Origin: Candidatus Zixiibacteriota bacterium
GTDB taxonomy: Bacteria; Zixibacteria; MSB-5A5; GN15; JACZUZ01
Direction of reading: 5' to 3'
Assembly (NCBI GenBank): GCA_022563625.1
Contig: JADFNA010000103.1
Span: forward strand, 1-6,394
DNA length: 6,394 nt
Both the position numbers and the translations under genes were made by a program. Shown here piece after piece: positions 1-5,660 of the stretch (the stretch's first letter is position 1; each line of letters starts with the position of its first letter). The notes beneath the pieces were generated by a model. It was not told the origin of the DNA, did not search any database, and saw nothing but the letters and a program-made list of their open reading frames with translations.

Positions 1-534
1 GGGACACTTTGTAATTATGACATCATAGGGTTGCCCCGCAGTCAGCAGGACGCCACAGACGAGTTCCTACTGGGCAGCGCCTATCAACTTCAGGGAGACA
101 ACACACAGGCCGAAAAACATTTTGGCCAGGCTCTCAGCCTTGATCCGTCATATGCTGATGCGCATATCAATCTCGGCCTGATTGCCGCACAGGACAAACG
201 AAGCATAGAAGCCGAAACGCATTTTCTGGCGGCGCTCCGGTCAGATGTGAACAATTCACTGGCGCTGACCAATCTTGCTATGCTGTACATGACACAGCAA
301 AAACTTGATGACGCCCGCAATCTGCTTGAGCGCGCCAAAGAAATTGACAGACTCGATTACAACATCCACTACCGACTGGCGCTGGTGTATCATTTACAGG
401 AGGAGTTTGTGCGCGCACGGGAAAGTTATCTTGAAACGATAAAACTAAACCCGGAATTCACACCGGCCCGAGCGAACCTGCAAATCCTGGAAGACGCGCT
501 GAGTGACAGCGCTGAGACCAACGTTAATAAATAA
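1..534 (+). CDS. TPR-repeat protein, 3' part (5' end outside the window)
   Basis: The reading frame is open from base 1 to the TAA at 532-534 and gives 177 residues. No stop precedes the TTG at 31, which has no ribosome binding site, so the gene most likely begins upstream; a TTG start at 31 is the fallback. Four consecutive 34-residue tetratricopeptide repeats can be placed at about residues 18-51, 52-85, 86-119 and 120-153 of the visible frame. Their signature positions fit: G/A at position 8, Y at 11 in three of them, A at 20, an aromatic or L at 24, and P at 32 in the first and last. A capping helix (about 154-165) and a polar tail follow. TPR arrays are protein-protein interaction scaffolds; the partner cannot be told from the sequence. 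No membrane segment or enzyme domain is visible in this part. The gene is convergent with the thioesterase gene, so they are not an operon. The TPR fold is near certain; the role is unknown. Confidence 0.88.
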   Translation, partial: GTLCNYDIIGLPRSQQDATDEFLLGSAYQLQGDNTQAEKHFGQALSLDPSYADAHINLGLIAAQDKRSIEAETHFLAALRSDVNNSLALTNLAMLYMTQQKLDDARNLLERAKEIDRLDYNIHYRLALVYHLQEEFVRARESYLETIKLNPEFTPARANLQILEDALSDSAETNVNK

Positions 535-545
535 CCATTTCCACC

Positions 546-618
546 TGTAGGGGCGGGGCTTGCCCCGCCCGAGTTCAATCACTTACAATCTCGAAGCAAC
601 AACAAAGGCGCCCCTACA
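546..618. repeat. Nested inverted-repeat element (REP/MITE-like) in the convergent spacer
   Basis: An outer 10-bp perfect inverted repeat, TGTAGGGGCG at 546-555 and CGCCCCTACA at 609-618, encloses 53 bp. At the left end an inner perfect hairpin overlaps it: GGGCGGGGC at 551-559, loop TT, GCCCCGCCC at 562-570. The inner stem has no T-tract after it, so it is not a normal intrinsic terminator, although it may block or stabilise the 3' end of the TPR transcript. Short intergenic palindromes beginning GTAGGGGC are, from general knowledge, often dispersed in many copies in bacterial genomes. Only one copy lies in this window, so dispersal is inferred. Confidence 0.55.
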
Positions 619-629
619 ACAAAACTCTG

Positions 630-651
630 TGTCATTACGCCCAGAATGACA
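630..651 (-). terminator. Weak hairpin, possible terminator of the thioesterase gene
   Basis: TGTCATT (630-636) and AATGACA (645-651) form a 7-bp perfect stem with an 8-nt loop. Read on the minus strand it lies about 50 nt beyond the thioesterase stop codon and is followed, after a few bases, by an interrupted T-rich stretch (TTTTGTTG). The stem is AT-rich and the T-run is broken, so termination would be weak. It could equally be part of a dispersed intergenic repeat. Confidence 0.3.
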
Positions 652-701
652 GGTTTAGCTTTGCAGCGCCCGAACTGAACGCTCTGCTACACCACGCACA
701 C

Positions 702-1145
702 TCACACCGCTGTCATTGTCAGATACCCGCGCGCCACAAGTTTTTCGGATTCGCCGGTGACGCCGTAGATCCAGCTTTCAGCCAGGTTGATTTGTTTGCC
801 GCGTTTGACTACCCGGCCGCGTGCGATTATTCGTTCTCCCAACGCCGGTCTGAGCAGGGCGATGTTGAACCCGACTGACAATGGATTACGCGTTTCGTCA
901 ACCAGCGTGGCCCCGGCGATCCCGGCTGACATATCCGCCATAGTCGCGATCACACCGGCGTGCACATAACCGTTTTGCTGCTGAATCTCTATTCGGTTTT
1001 CGATCTGGCAGTCCAGCCAGCCGGGGCCGAATTCAATAATCTTGATCCCCAGGTAATTGACAAACGGCATACCATAGAAAAGTCCCTCGGTCCGCTCGCG
1101 GTAACCGTCGAAAGGGACAGGGTAATCAACATCTGGCGCTTTCAT
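702..1145 (-). CDS. PaaI-like hotdog-fold thioesterase
   Basis: The 147-residue protein has the size and pattern of the PaaI/YbgC-type hotdog thioesterases, which hydrolyse acyl-CoA (often aromatic or medium-chain) thioesters in the cytoplasm, usually as tetramers. The diagnostic stretch is NGYVHAGVIATMAD at residues 58-71. It matches the family's HGG(x)nAD motif with the first Gly replaced by Ala (H62, A63, G64). D71 sits where the catalytic acid of PaaI is found. The C-terminal half (residues 88-147) has the alternating strands of the hotdog sheet, including the FNIALLRPA and GRVVKRGKQI stretches. There is no signal peptide. The ATG at 1145 is the only possible start, because an in-frame TGA lies five codons upstream. 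A strong AAAGGAG (plus-strand 1163-1169) is 17 nt away, longer than usual, and is followed almost at once by an out-of-frame ATG. The gene is divergent from the kinase and convergent with the TPR gene, so it is a single-gene unit. The substrate cannot be assigned. Confidence 0.87.
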   Translation of the reverse strand: MKAPDVDYPVPFDGYRERTEGLFYGMPFVNYLGIKIIEFGPGWLDCQIENRIEIQQQNGYVHAGVIATMADMSAGIAGATLVDETRNPLSVGFNIALLRPALGERIIARGRVVKRGKQINLAESWIYGVTGESEKLVARGYLTMTAV

Positions 1146-1382
1146 GGCTGGCTTCTTTCATACTCCTTTCGGTGAGTGGCAATATAGTGACTTGACTGTC
1201 AGATTACCACGTCGCCCGCCGGCGGCTTCCGGACTCCTCGCAAAGACACAGAATGGCGTCGGAAACTATCCGTATTGAATGAACTTAGTAGGTCAAAATC
1301 TCCAAAGAGAGCTGCCAGCTTCGGCCGGGTTCTGACATTTACGTTAACGGTCGGTCCAGTTTAGTTGACCTGAGCGGCGCCT
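1146..1382. other. Divergent intergenic region between thioesterase and kinase
   Basis: These 237 bp separate two divergently read genes and must hold both promoters. Visible elements are the AAAGGAG box of the thioesterase (minus strand, 1163-1169), a GC palindrome CCGCCGGCGG at 1216-1225, a palindrome CGTTAACG at 1342-1349, and a -35-like TTGACC at 1365-1370. A TATATT on the minus strand just upstream of the thioesterase could be its -10 box, but no good -35 is properly spaced from it. I see no coding region or RNA gene here. Confidence 0.5.
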
Positions 1383-1394
1383 GTGACCGATACT
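1365..1394 (+). promoter_or_regulatory. Possible sigma70-type promoter of the kinase-regulator operon
   Basis: TTGACC (1365-1370, five of six consensus bases) is followed after 18 bp by GATACT (1389-1394, four of six). Transcription would start near 1400-1402. That lies inside the longest version of the kinase frame, at the internal ATG 1401, implying a leaderless or very short-leader message. The -10 match is mediocre and the host's promoter consensus is unknown. Confidence 0.25.
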
Positions 1395-2864
1395 ATAGAC
1401 ATGGCTCCGAGCATGTCAAACAAAATAACTTCGCCGAGGATCAGCCGCCAGGCGCTGATAATCATATTCGCGGCGCTGTTGGTGGTGGCGGTCAATGCGT
1501 TCTGGTGGATATATTTTGAACGCACCAGTGAGCGTTTCGCGGACCAGCTCGACGCCCGTTTGCGCTCACTGGCGATTTCCGGCTCGGTATTGTTCACGCC
1601 TGAGGAAGTCGACGATCTCATTTCCGGCGATATCGAGCAATACTTGCGCGCGTTGGATTATCTGGCCGCCCTCTCTCTTGCTGATTCAGTCTCCGAGATT
1701 TTTATTTTGGATTTCGGCTATAATGTCATCGCCAGTTCACGCGCCGAAGCGGATTCGTTTTATCTTCTGGCCGAGTTAAACAGCGCCGCGCTTGGCGGTG
1801 TTTTCGAATCAGCCGCCGGCGCCCCGCCGACGCGCGGAGCGCTGGTGACGGCAAGTTATGAGGCCGGTGGTGTGATTTTGAAGTCCGCTTTTGCGCCGCT
1901 GTATGGCGCCGACGGAGCGCCATTGGCCGCTCTTGGTGTTGAAGCCGATGTTAACTACAGTGACACGCTCGCCCAACTCAGGGCGAACTTGATTTTTTCC
2001 AGCGCCATCAGTGTGCTGGCGGCGATTGTATTTGCGATATTCTTTCTGTTAATCCAGCGGCGGGTCAGCCTGGCTGAACAATCAGCGCTGCGCCAGCAAT
2101 CGGAGATGAATCTGGGGCGCATGGTGGCCCTCGTTTCACATGAAATCAAAAACCCGCTGACCATACTGCGCGCCGCCGGTGAACGGCTGAAAAAGAAAAC
2201 AGGGTTGACCGAGGCGGACTTTGTGATTGAAGAAGTCGACCGGCTCAACAAAATTGTTACTGGCTATTTGGATTTTTCGCGTTCGCCGGATAAAGTCACC
2301 TTGACTTATGTCACTCTCGATCAGGCGCTTGGTGAATTGCGGGAACTCTGCGCGCAGTTGCGGCCGCGTATGCAGAACGACAACGTATCATTCACCACAC
2401 TTGTCCCGCCCAGCGCCGAGTCAGTCAGCAAGTATATGCGAGGTGATTCGCATGCGCTGTTGATTGACCGCGCGGCGCTGCGGCAGGTGGCCCTGAATCT
2501 GATACTGAATGCCTCGCAGGCGGCGCTGGCGGCCGCCTCGCAGGACAAAACCGAGGGCGCCGAAATACGCCTGACTGTCGAAATTTCCCCAACGAGTTTC
2601 CGGATTCATGTCATTGACAATGGTCTGGGCATCAGCGAAAAAAACCAGACGCGCCTGTTCGAGCCATTCTATACGACTAAACAACAGGGTTCCGGTCTCG
2701 GGTTGTATTTGTGCCGAACGCTTGTGCAGCGTATGAAAGGAACTATCACAGTCCATTCGTCCGAGGGCGGCCCGACAAAATTCACCGTCACGCTGCCGGT
2801 CACTGAAATCAGCGGCGGCAAGAAACAGACAGGCGCTCAGCCGGCCGCTGCCATCCGCAAATAA
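1383..2864 (+). CDS. Transmembrane sensor histidine kinase (NtrB-like, Cache-like sensor)
   Basis: Numbered from the GTG at 1383, the protein has 493 residues. A first membrane helix (about 23-43) is followed by an extracytoplasmic sensor region (about 45-200). Its pattern (FILDFGYNVIASS at about 107-119, then KSAFAPLYGADGAPLAALGVEADV at about 167-190) looks like a PDC/Cache ligand-binding fold. A second helix (about 203-224) leads through a short coiled coil directly into the DHp domain, with SHEIKNP and phospho-accepting H253. The ATPase domain has the N box (N372, N376), G1 (DNGLG 412-416), F box (FEPFYTTK 426-433) and G2 (GSGLG 436-440), all intact. No HAMP or PAS domain lies between the second helix and H253. 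The expected reaction is autophosphorylation at H253 and transfer to the regulator encoded 37 bp downstream. The start is uncertain: GTG 1383, ATG 1401 and ATG 1413 all lack a clear ribosome binding site. The signal is unknown. Confidence 0.93.
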   Translation: MTDTIDMAPSMSNKITSPRISRQALIIIFAALLVVAVNAFWWIYFERTSERFADQLDARLRSLAISGSVLFTPEEVDDLISGDIEQYLRALDYLAALSLADSVSEIFILDFGYNVIASSRAEADSFYLLAELNSAALGGVFESAAGAPPTRGALVTASYEAGGVILKSAFAPLYGADGAPLAALGVEADVNYSDTLAQLRANLIFSSAISVLAAIVFAIFFLLIQRRVSLAEQSALRQQSEMNLGRMVALVSHEIKNPLTILRAAGERLKKKTGLTEADFVIEEVDRLNKIVTGYLDFSRSPDKVTLTYVTLDQALGELRELCAQLRPRMQNDNVSFTTLVPPSAESVSKYMRGDSHALLIDRAALRQVALNLILNASQAALAAASQDKTEGAEIRLTVEISPTSFRIHVIDNGLGISEKNQTRLFEPFYTTKQQGSGLGLYLCRTLVQRMKGTITVHSSEGGPTKFTVTLPVTEISGGKKQTGAQPAAAIRK

Positions 2865-2891
2865 GGCGCTTGAATCCCGAGTGGACGAGAT

Positions 2892-2895
2892 AGGA
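2892..2895 (+). promoter_or_regulatory. Ribosome binding site of the response regulator
   Basis: AGGA lies 6 nt before the ATG at 2902. It is the best Shine-Dalgarno match in the 37-bp kinase-regulator gap and supports that start and translation from a shared message. Confidence 0.5.
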
Positions 2896-2901
2896 TAACA
2901 C

Positions 2902-4257
2902 ATGGCGCATATTTTACTGGTTGATGACGAACCAAAAGTCACGCTGATTCTCGAAGGAGAACTGCTGGATGAAGGTTTTGATGTAAGCGCCACCAACAGC
3001 TCAGTGGCGGCGATTGGCATGATCGAAAAACAGAAATTTGATCTGGTCATCACTGATCTGTCCATGCCTGAAAAATCCGGACTCGATGTGCTTGAAGCGG
3101 CCAAACGCAAAGGCGGAATCGCCATGATTCTGATGACTGCATATGCTTCAATTGATTCGGCGGTCAAAGCCGGCTCTCTGGGTGTGGCCAGGTATATCGA
3201 AAAGCCTTTTGAAAATGCAAAACTGGTCGAACTGGCGCATCAGGTCTTGAGCTATTCGGCGCTGCAAGGCTCGGCGGACAAGAAAAACGCCGAAGCCGCC
3301 GATGAATTCAAAGCGCAGGCGCAAGGGATCGTCTTTGGCAAATCACCGGCGATCAACAAAGTCAACCGCATGATCAAACAGGTCGCATCCACGAACTCGA
3401 CTGTGCTCTTAACCGGGCCGACAGGTTCGGGCAAAGAAGTCGCGGCGCGGTTGATTCATGAACTGTCACCCCGCGCAAAAAAACCGTTTGTGGCAGTCAA
3501 CTGCGCGGCGCTGACAGAGACGCTGCTCGAATCAGAACTATTCGGGCATGTCAAAGGCGCTTTCACGGGAGCCAGCCAGCTCAAACGCGGGCGGTTTGAA
3601 CTGGCTGACAGCGGGACTATCTTTCTCGATGAAATCGGCGAGACATCTGCGGCTCTTCAGACAAAACTCTTGCGTGTGCTCGAAGAGCGTTCATTCACCC
3701 GTGTCGGCGGGACAGATGATATCAAAGTTGACGTGCGTGTTATTGCCGCCACTAACCGTGATTTGAAAAAAGTTATCGCATCCGGAATGTTTCGCGAAGA
3801 TTTATTTTTCCGCTTGAACGTGTTTCCAATAGCTATGCCTTCTCTGGCCGAGCGGGCCGAAGATATCCCGGAGTTTGTGACACATTTTTTGAACGCCAAT
3901 GGCAGGAACGAAGATGACATAAGCGCTGAGGCGCTTTTGCTGCTTCAGTCATACACCTGGCCCGGCAATGTGCGCGAACTGCGAAACATAATTGAGCGCG
4001 CGACAATATTGGCCGGTTCAAATCAGATCACACCCGAACATCTCGCCGACATTGGCCACAGCGCGGAAGAGGGAAAAGACACTGACGGCCATAACACACC
4101 TGCCGGCTCACCAATTGGCATTGAAGAGTCTGAAAAGCAAATGATTCTGGAAGCGCTCAAGAAATGCGCCGACAACAAAACCGAGGCGGCCAAACTGCTG
4201 GGTATCACGCGCAGGCGGCTCTATTCGCGGATGAAGTTTCATGGGATAGAAATCTAG
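2902..4257 (+). CDS. NtrC-family sigma54-dependent response regulator
   Basis: The 451 residues have the standard three-domain layout. The receiver domain (about 1-117) has the acidic pair D8/D9, phospho-acceptor D52, T79 and K101. The AAA+ domain (about 143-375) has Walker A GPTGSGKE (172-179, a variant of the usual GESGTGKE), the GAFTGA loop (219-224) that contacts sigma54, Walker B IFLDEI (240-245), the ATNRDL sensor I stretch (283-288), FREDLFFRLNVFPI with the arginine fingers (297-310), and WPGNVREL (353-360). The C-terminal Fis-type helix-turn-helix (about 415-449, with TEAAKLLGITRRRLYSRMK) binds DNA enhancers. With every key residue present, it should hydrolyse ATP to open sigma54-RNA polymerase promoters when D52 is phosphorylated by the kinase encoded upstream. 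Length and order are typical of the family. Its targets are not shown by the sequence; the envelope genes downstream are candidates by position only. Confidence 0.96.
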   Translation: MAHILLVDDEPKVTLILEGELLDEGFDVSATNSSVAAIGMIEKQKFDLVITDLSMPEKSGLDVLEAAKRKGGIAMILMTAYASIDSAVKAGSLGVARYIEKPFENAKLVELAHQVLSYSALQGSADKKNAEAADEFKAQAQGIVFGKSPAINKVNRMIKQVASTNSTVLLTGPTGSGKEVAARLIHELSPRAKKPFVAVNCAALTETLLESELFGHVKGAFTGASQLKRGRFELADSGTIFLDEIGETSAALQTKLLRVLEERSFTRVGGTDDIKVDVRVIAATNRDLKKVIASGMFREDLFFRLNVFPIAMPSLAERAEDIPEFVTHFLNANGRNEDDISAEALLLLQSYTWPGNVRELRNIIERATILAGSNQITPEHLADIGHSAEEGKDTDGHNTPAGSPIGIEESEKQMILEALKKCADNKTEAAKLLGITRRRLYSRMKFHGIEI

Positions 4258-4292
4258 CAGCGGCTATTCGTCCCCAGACGTCCAGAATCTCC

Positions 4293-4329
4293 GTACCGCC
4301 CGGTACAAACCGCACCTGTTCGTTTTTTT
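4293..4329 (+). terminator. Possible terminator after the two-component operon
   Basis: GTACCG (4293-4298) and CGGTAC (4301-4306) can pair as a short stem; a practical loop would use five of the pairs. A run of seven T follows at 4323-4329, but 16 nt separate stem and T-run. This is not a standard arrangement, so transcription may continue into the next gene. Confidence 0.22.
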
Positions 4330-4437
4330 ATCTCTTTGCAATACAACATCTTAGCTTTTGGCGCCGGAGTTGTATATATGACTCTCAGGGATAGAGGACC
4401 GTTTCTGAAGGTCGATAACCTGAACAGAGCCAAAGAC

Positions 4438-4441
4438 AGGA
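4438..4441 (+). promoter_or_regulatory. Ribosome binding site that sets the repeat-protein start
   Basis: AGGA lies 8 nt before the ATG at 4450 and overlaps the alternative ATG at 4441, which itself has no properly spaced site. This spacing, and the signal peptide that begins exactly there, favour 4450 over 4441, 4378 or 4336. Confidence 0.55.
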
Positions 4442-4449
4442 TGAACAAA

Positions 4450-5496
4450 ATGAAAAACACAAAACTGATTCTCGCAGGTATACTGGCGGCATTCGCCCTG
4501 ACACTCTCTATGAGCTCAGAAGCTCAGGCGCAGTGCGGCGAACGAGTACAGACTGAACTCGAGCGCACCCAGATGGGACTGAATCGCGCCAAAGAAAAAG
4601 TGATTGAGGCTTCGCATGCGGTTTCGGTGGCCAGTATTGAGCGCGCGAAGTCACTGTTGGAAATCGCATTCACTATTCAGCAGGAGGCGATCAAGAACTG
4701 CCAGGCCGGACGCGGACCACTGGCGCTGAACCTGACTATGGAGGCGCGCAAGAAAGCTGCGGCGGCTCTGGCGTCGATCAATACTCGAGATGAAAACGAA
4801 TCGCTGGTCGAGCGGCGGCTGACCAAGACAGATGAGTTGATCGCACGTTTGCGCGAACATGCAACGGCCGACGCTCCGCCGCAGTTGATCGGGCATATCG
4901 AGCGGGTGGTTGAAACGCAGCAGCGGGCCTGGGAGTTGTTTCGCTCGGGACATCCGCGAATGGCCCTCAAGTTGACCTCAGAGGCCCAGCGCGGGGCGCA
5001 GCAGATTCTCCGCCGCTTGCGCCAGCACAACCAGCTCGAGCAAGGGCTGGAGCGGCGCTTCATGTCCGTCCAGGAGTTGATTGACAGAGTGAGACAAGCG
5101 CTGTCCGAATGTGAAAACCCGCAGGCCGCAGATGTCCTGTCCAAAGCGGCCAACTCTTTGGATGGAGCCAAAGAGCTTTTCCGCGAGGGACATGTAAAGC
5201 AGGCGCGCACGGCCCTCAAACTGGCCGGCCAACTGGCCCAGCGGGCCCAGGGATTGTGCGGCGCCCAAGATCGTCAGAACCACTTTTTGCAGTCGCTTAA
5301 CACACGGGCTGATCAACTCGAAGAAAAAGCCAGAGACCAAAACAACCGTGAGGCTCTGGATTTGATCGGCCGAGCGCGCGGCATCATGTCCGACGCAGAG
5401 AGTCTAATCAATGACGGTTTGAATGACGCCGCCGCCGGACAGCTCAAAGCAGCAGAGTTGCTGCTCAGACAGGCCAAACGGCTGTTAATGAGATAA
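4450..5496 (+). CDS. Secreted alpha-helical protein with four ~80-residue repeats, unknown function
   Basis: I do not recognise this family. Starting at ATG 4450 the protein has 348 residues and a clear Sec signal peptide: charged MKNTK, a hydrophobic core at 6-21, and cleavage after AQA at residue 27, leaving Q28-C29. There is no lipobox. The mature part is almost wholly helical and rich in Ala, Leu, Arg, Glu and Gln. It falls into four related units at about residues 42-121, 126-203, 206-283 and 285-347. Units 2 and 3 share an ERR(L/F)xxx(D/Q)ELI(A/D)R(L/V)R opening (about 121-136 and 201-216) and an ELFR(S/E)GH stretch (162-168, 242-248) followed by an Ala-Leu-Lys-rich helix. Unit 4 is a shorter, degenerate copy. 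Four cysteines (29, 84, 221, 270) could form disulphides after export. It is probably periplasmic or attached to the cell surface, perhaps a TPR-like helical scaffold. It precedes a probable outer-membrane protein gene, which suggests an envelope role (inference). Confidence 0.85.
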   Translation: MKNTKLILAGILAAFALTLSMSSEAQAQCGERVQTELERTQMGLNRAKEKVIEASHAVSVASIERAKSLLEIAFTIQQEAIKNCQAGRGPLALNLTMEARKKAAAALASINTRDENESLVERRLTKTDELIARLREHATADAPPQLIGHIERVVETQQRAWELFRSGHPRMALKLTSEAQRGAQQILRRLRQHNQLEQGLERRFMSVQELIDRVRQALSECENPQAADVLSKAANSLDGAKELFREGHVKQARTALKLAGQLAQRAQGLCGAQDRQNHFLQSLNTRADQLEEKARDQNNREALDLIGRARGIMSDAESLINDGLNDAAAGQLKAAELLLRQAKRLLMR

Positions 5497-5514
5497 GAGT
5501 GACTTCTTATTTTT
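5491..5514 (+). terminator. Weak AT-rich hairpin overlapping the stop codon
   Basis: AGATAAGA (5491-5498) pairs with TCTTATTT (5505-5512; one G-T pair) around a 6-nt loop, and the 3' arm runs into a T-run ending at 5514. The TAA stop of the repeat-protein gene (5494-5496) is inside the 5' arm, so terminating ribosomes would hide the stem. The stem is AT-rich and weak; it could be a leaky terminator. Confidence 0.35.
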
Positions 5515-5616
5515 GCACTGACGGGACGACCAAGGCAACTAGAGCCGCTGATGGAAACAAGAAAAAATCAATGCAGACAGACATGGCTGTGCGGGTGGAC
5601 CGAGATGCATACAGTC

Positions 5617-5620
5617 GGAG
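5617..5620 (+). promoter_or_regulatory. Ribosome binding site favouring the GTG start at 5629
   Basis: GGAG lies 8 nt before GTG 5629. The in-frame alternatives, ATG 5605 and ATG 5551, have no comparable site, and starting at either would put 8 or 26 extra, non-signal-like residues before the signal peptide. The site lies just upstream of two overlapping hairpins that contain the start codon. Confidence 0.5.
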
Positions 5621-5621
5621 A

Positions 5622-5645
5622 CCGCGGAGTGAGAGCCTTCCGCGG
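5622..5645 (+). promoter_or_regulatory. Alternative hairpin, mutually exclusive with the terminator stem
   Basis: CCGCGGA (5622-5628) pairs perfectly with TCCGCGG (5639-5645), giving 7 bp of which six are G-C, around a 10-nt loop that contains the GTG start. Bases 5644-5645 and 5628 are also needed for the terminator stem at 5628-5652, so both cannot form together. It could act as an anti-terminator or control access to the start codon; this role is inferred from pairing alone. Confidence 0.4.
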
Positions 5646-5660
5646 CCTCACTGTTTTTTT
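5628..5660 (+). terminator. Canonical intrinsic terminator overlapping the barrel-protein start
   Basis: AGTGAG (5628-5633), a bulged A (5634) and GCC (5635-5637) pair with GGC (5644-5646) and CTCACT (5647-5652). This makes a 9-bp stem with a 6-nt loop, followed by G and seven T (5654-5660). By form it is a strong Rho-independent terminator. It could end the repeat-protein transcript 130 nt after its stop. However, the barrel frame has no ATG, GTG or TTG between 5660 and the signal cleavage site, so the terminator must lie within that gene's 5' end. Part of the T-run simply encodes Val-Phe-Phe of the signal peptide. Confidence 0.55.

Larger units (their letters stand above)
4258..4449. other. 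Spacer between the regulator and the repeat-protein gene
   Basis: These 192 bp contain a small palindrome (4293-4306), a T-run (4323-4329), a TATATA run (4373-4378) without a good -35 partner, and the ribosome binding site of the next gene. The frame is open here without a stop (a TTG at 4336 and an ATG at 4378 are in frame with the next gene). The predicted peptide lacks a signal sequence until the Met codons at 4441/4450, so I treat it as non-coding. I found no GG-N10-GC sigma54 core. Confidence 0.45.

Noticed and set aside
1216..1225. CCGCCGGCGG palindrome in the divergent spacer as an operator
   Set aside because: It is a 10-bp GC palindrome in GC-rich DNA with no second copy or spacing pattern, so it is not distinguishable from chance.
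1342..1349. CGTTAACG palindrome just upstream of the kinase promoter candidate as a regulator binding site
   Set aside because: Eight bases with no repeat elsewhere in the window; a Fis-type enhancer site would normally be longer and paired.
2421..3167. 248-codon open frame on the minus strand across the kinase-regulator junction
   Set aside because: It is antisense to two intact, motif-complete genes, its translation shows no domain pattern, and it has no supporting start signal. It is a shadow of their codon bias.
4336..4449. A longer N-terminus for the repeat protein starting at TTG 4336, ATG 4378 or ATG 4441
   Set aside because: The added residues would bury the signal peptide, and only ATG 4450 has a well-spaced ribosome binding site.
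5522..5537. A GG-N10-GC spacing (5523-5536) that could be a sigma54 -24/-12 core before the barrel gene
   Set aside because: The flanking match is poor (GGGAC for GGCAC, AGGC for TTGC), and the bare GG-N10-GC pattern is expected about once per 256 positions by chance, so this one in 130 bp means little.
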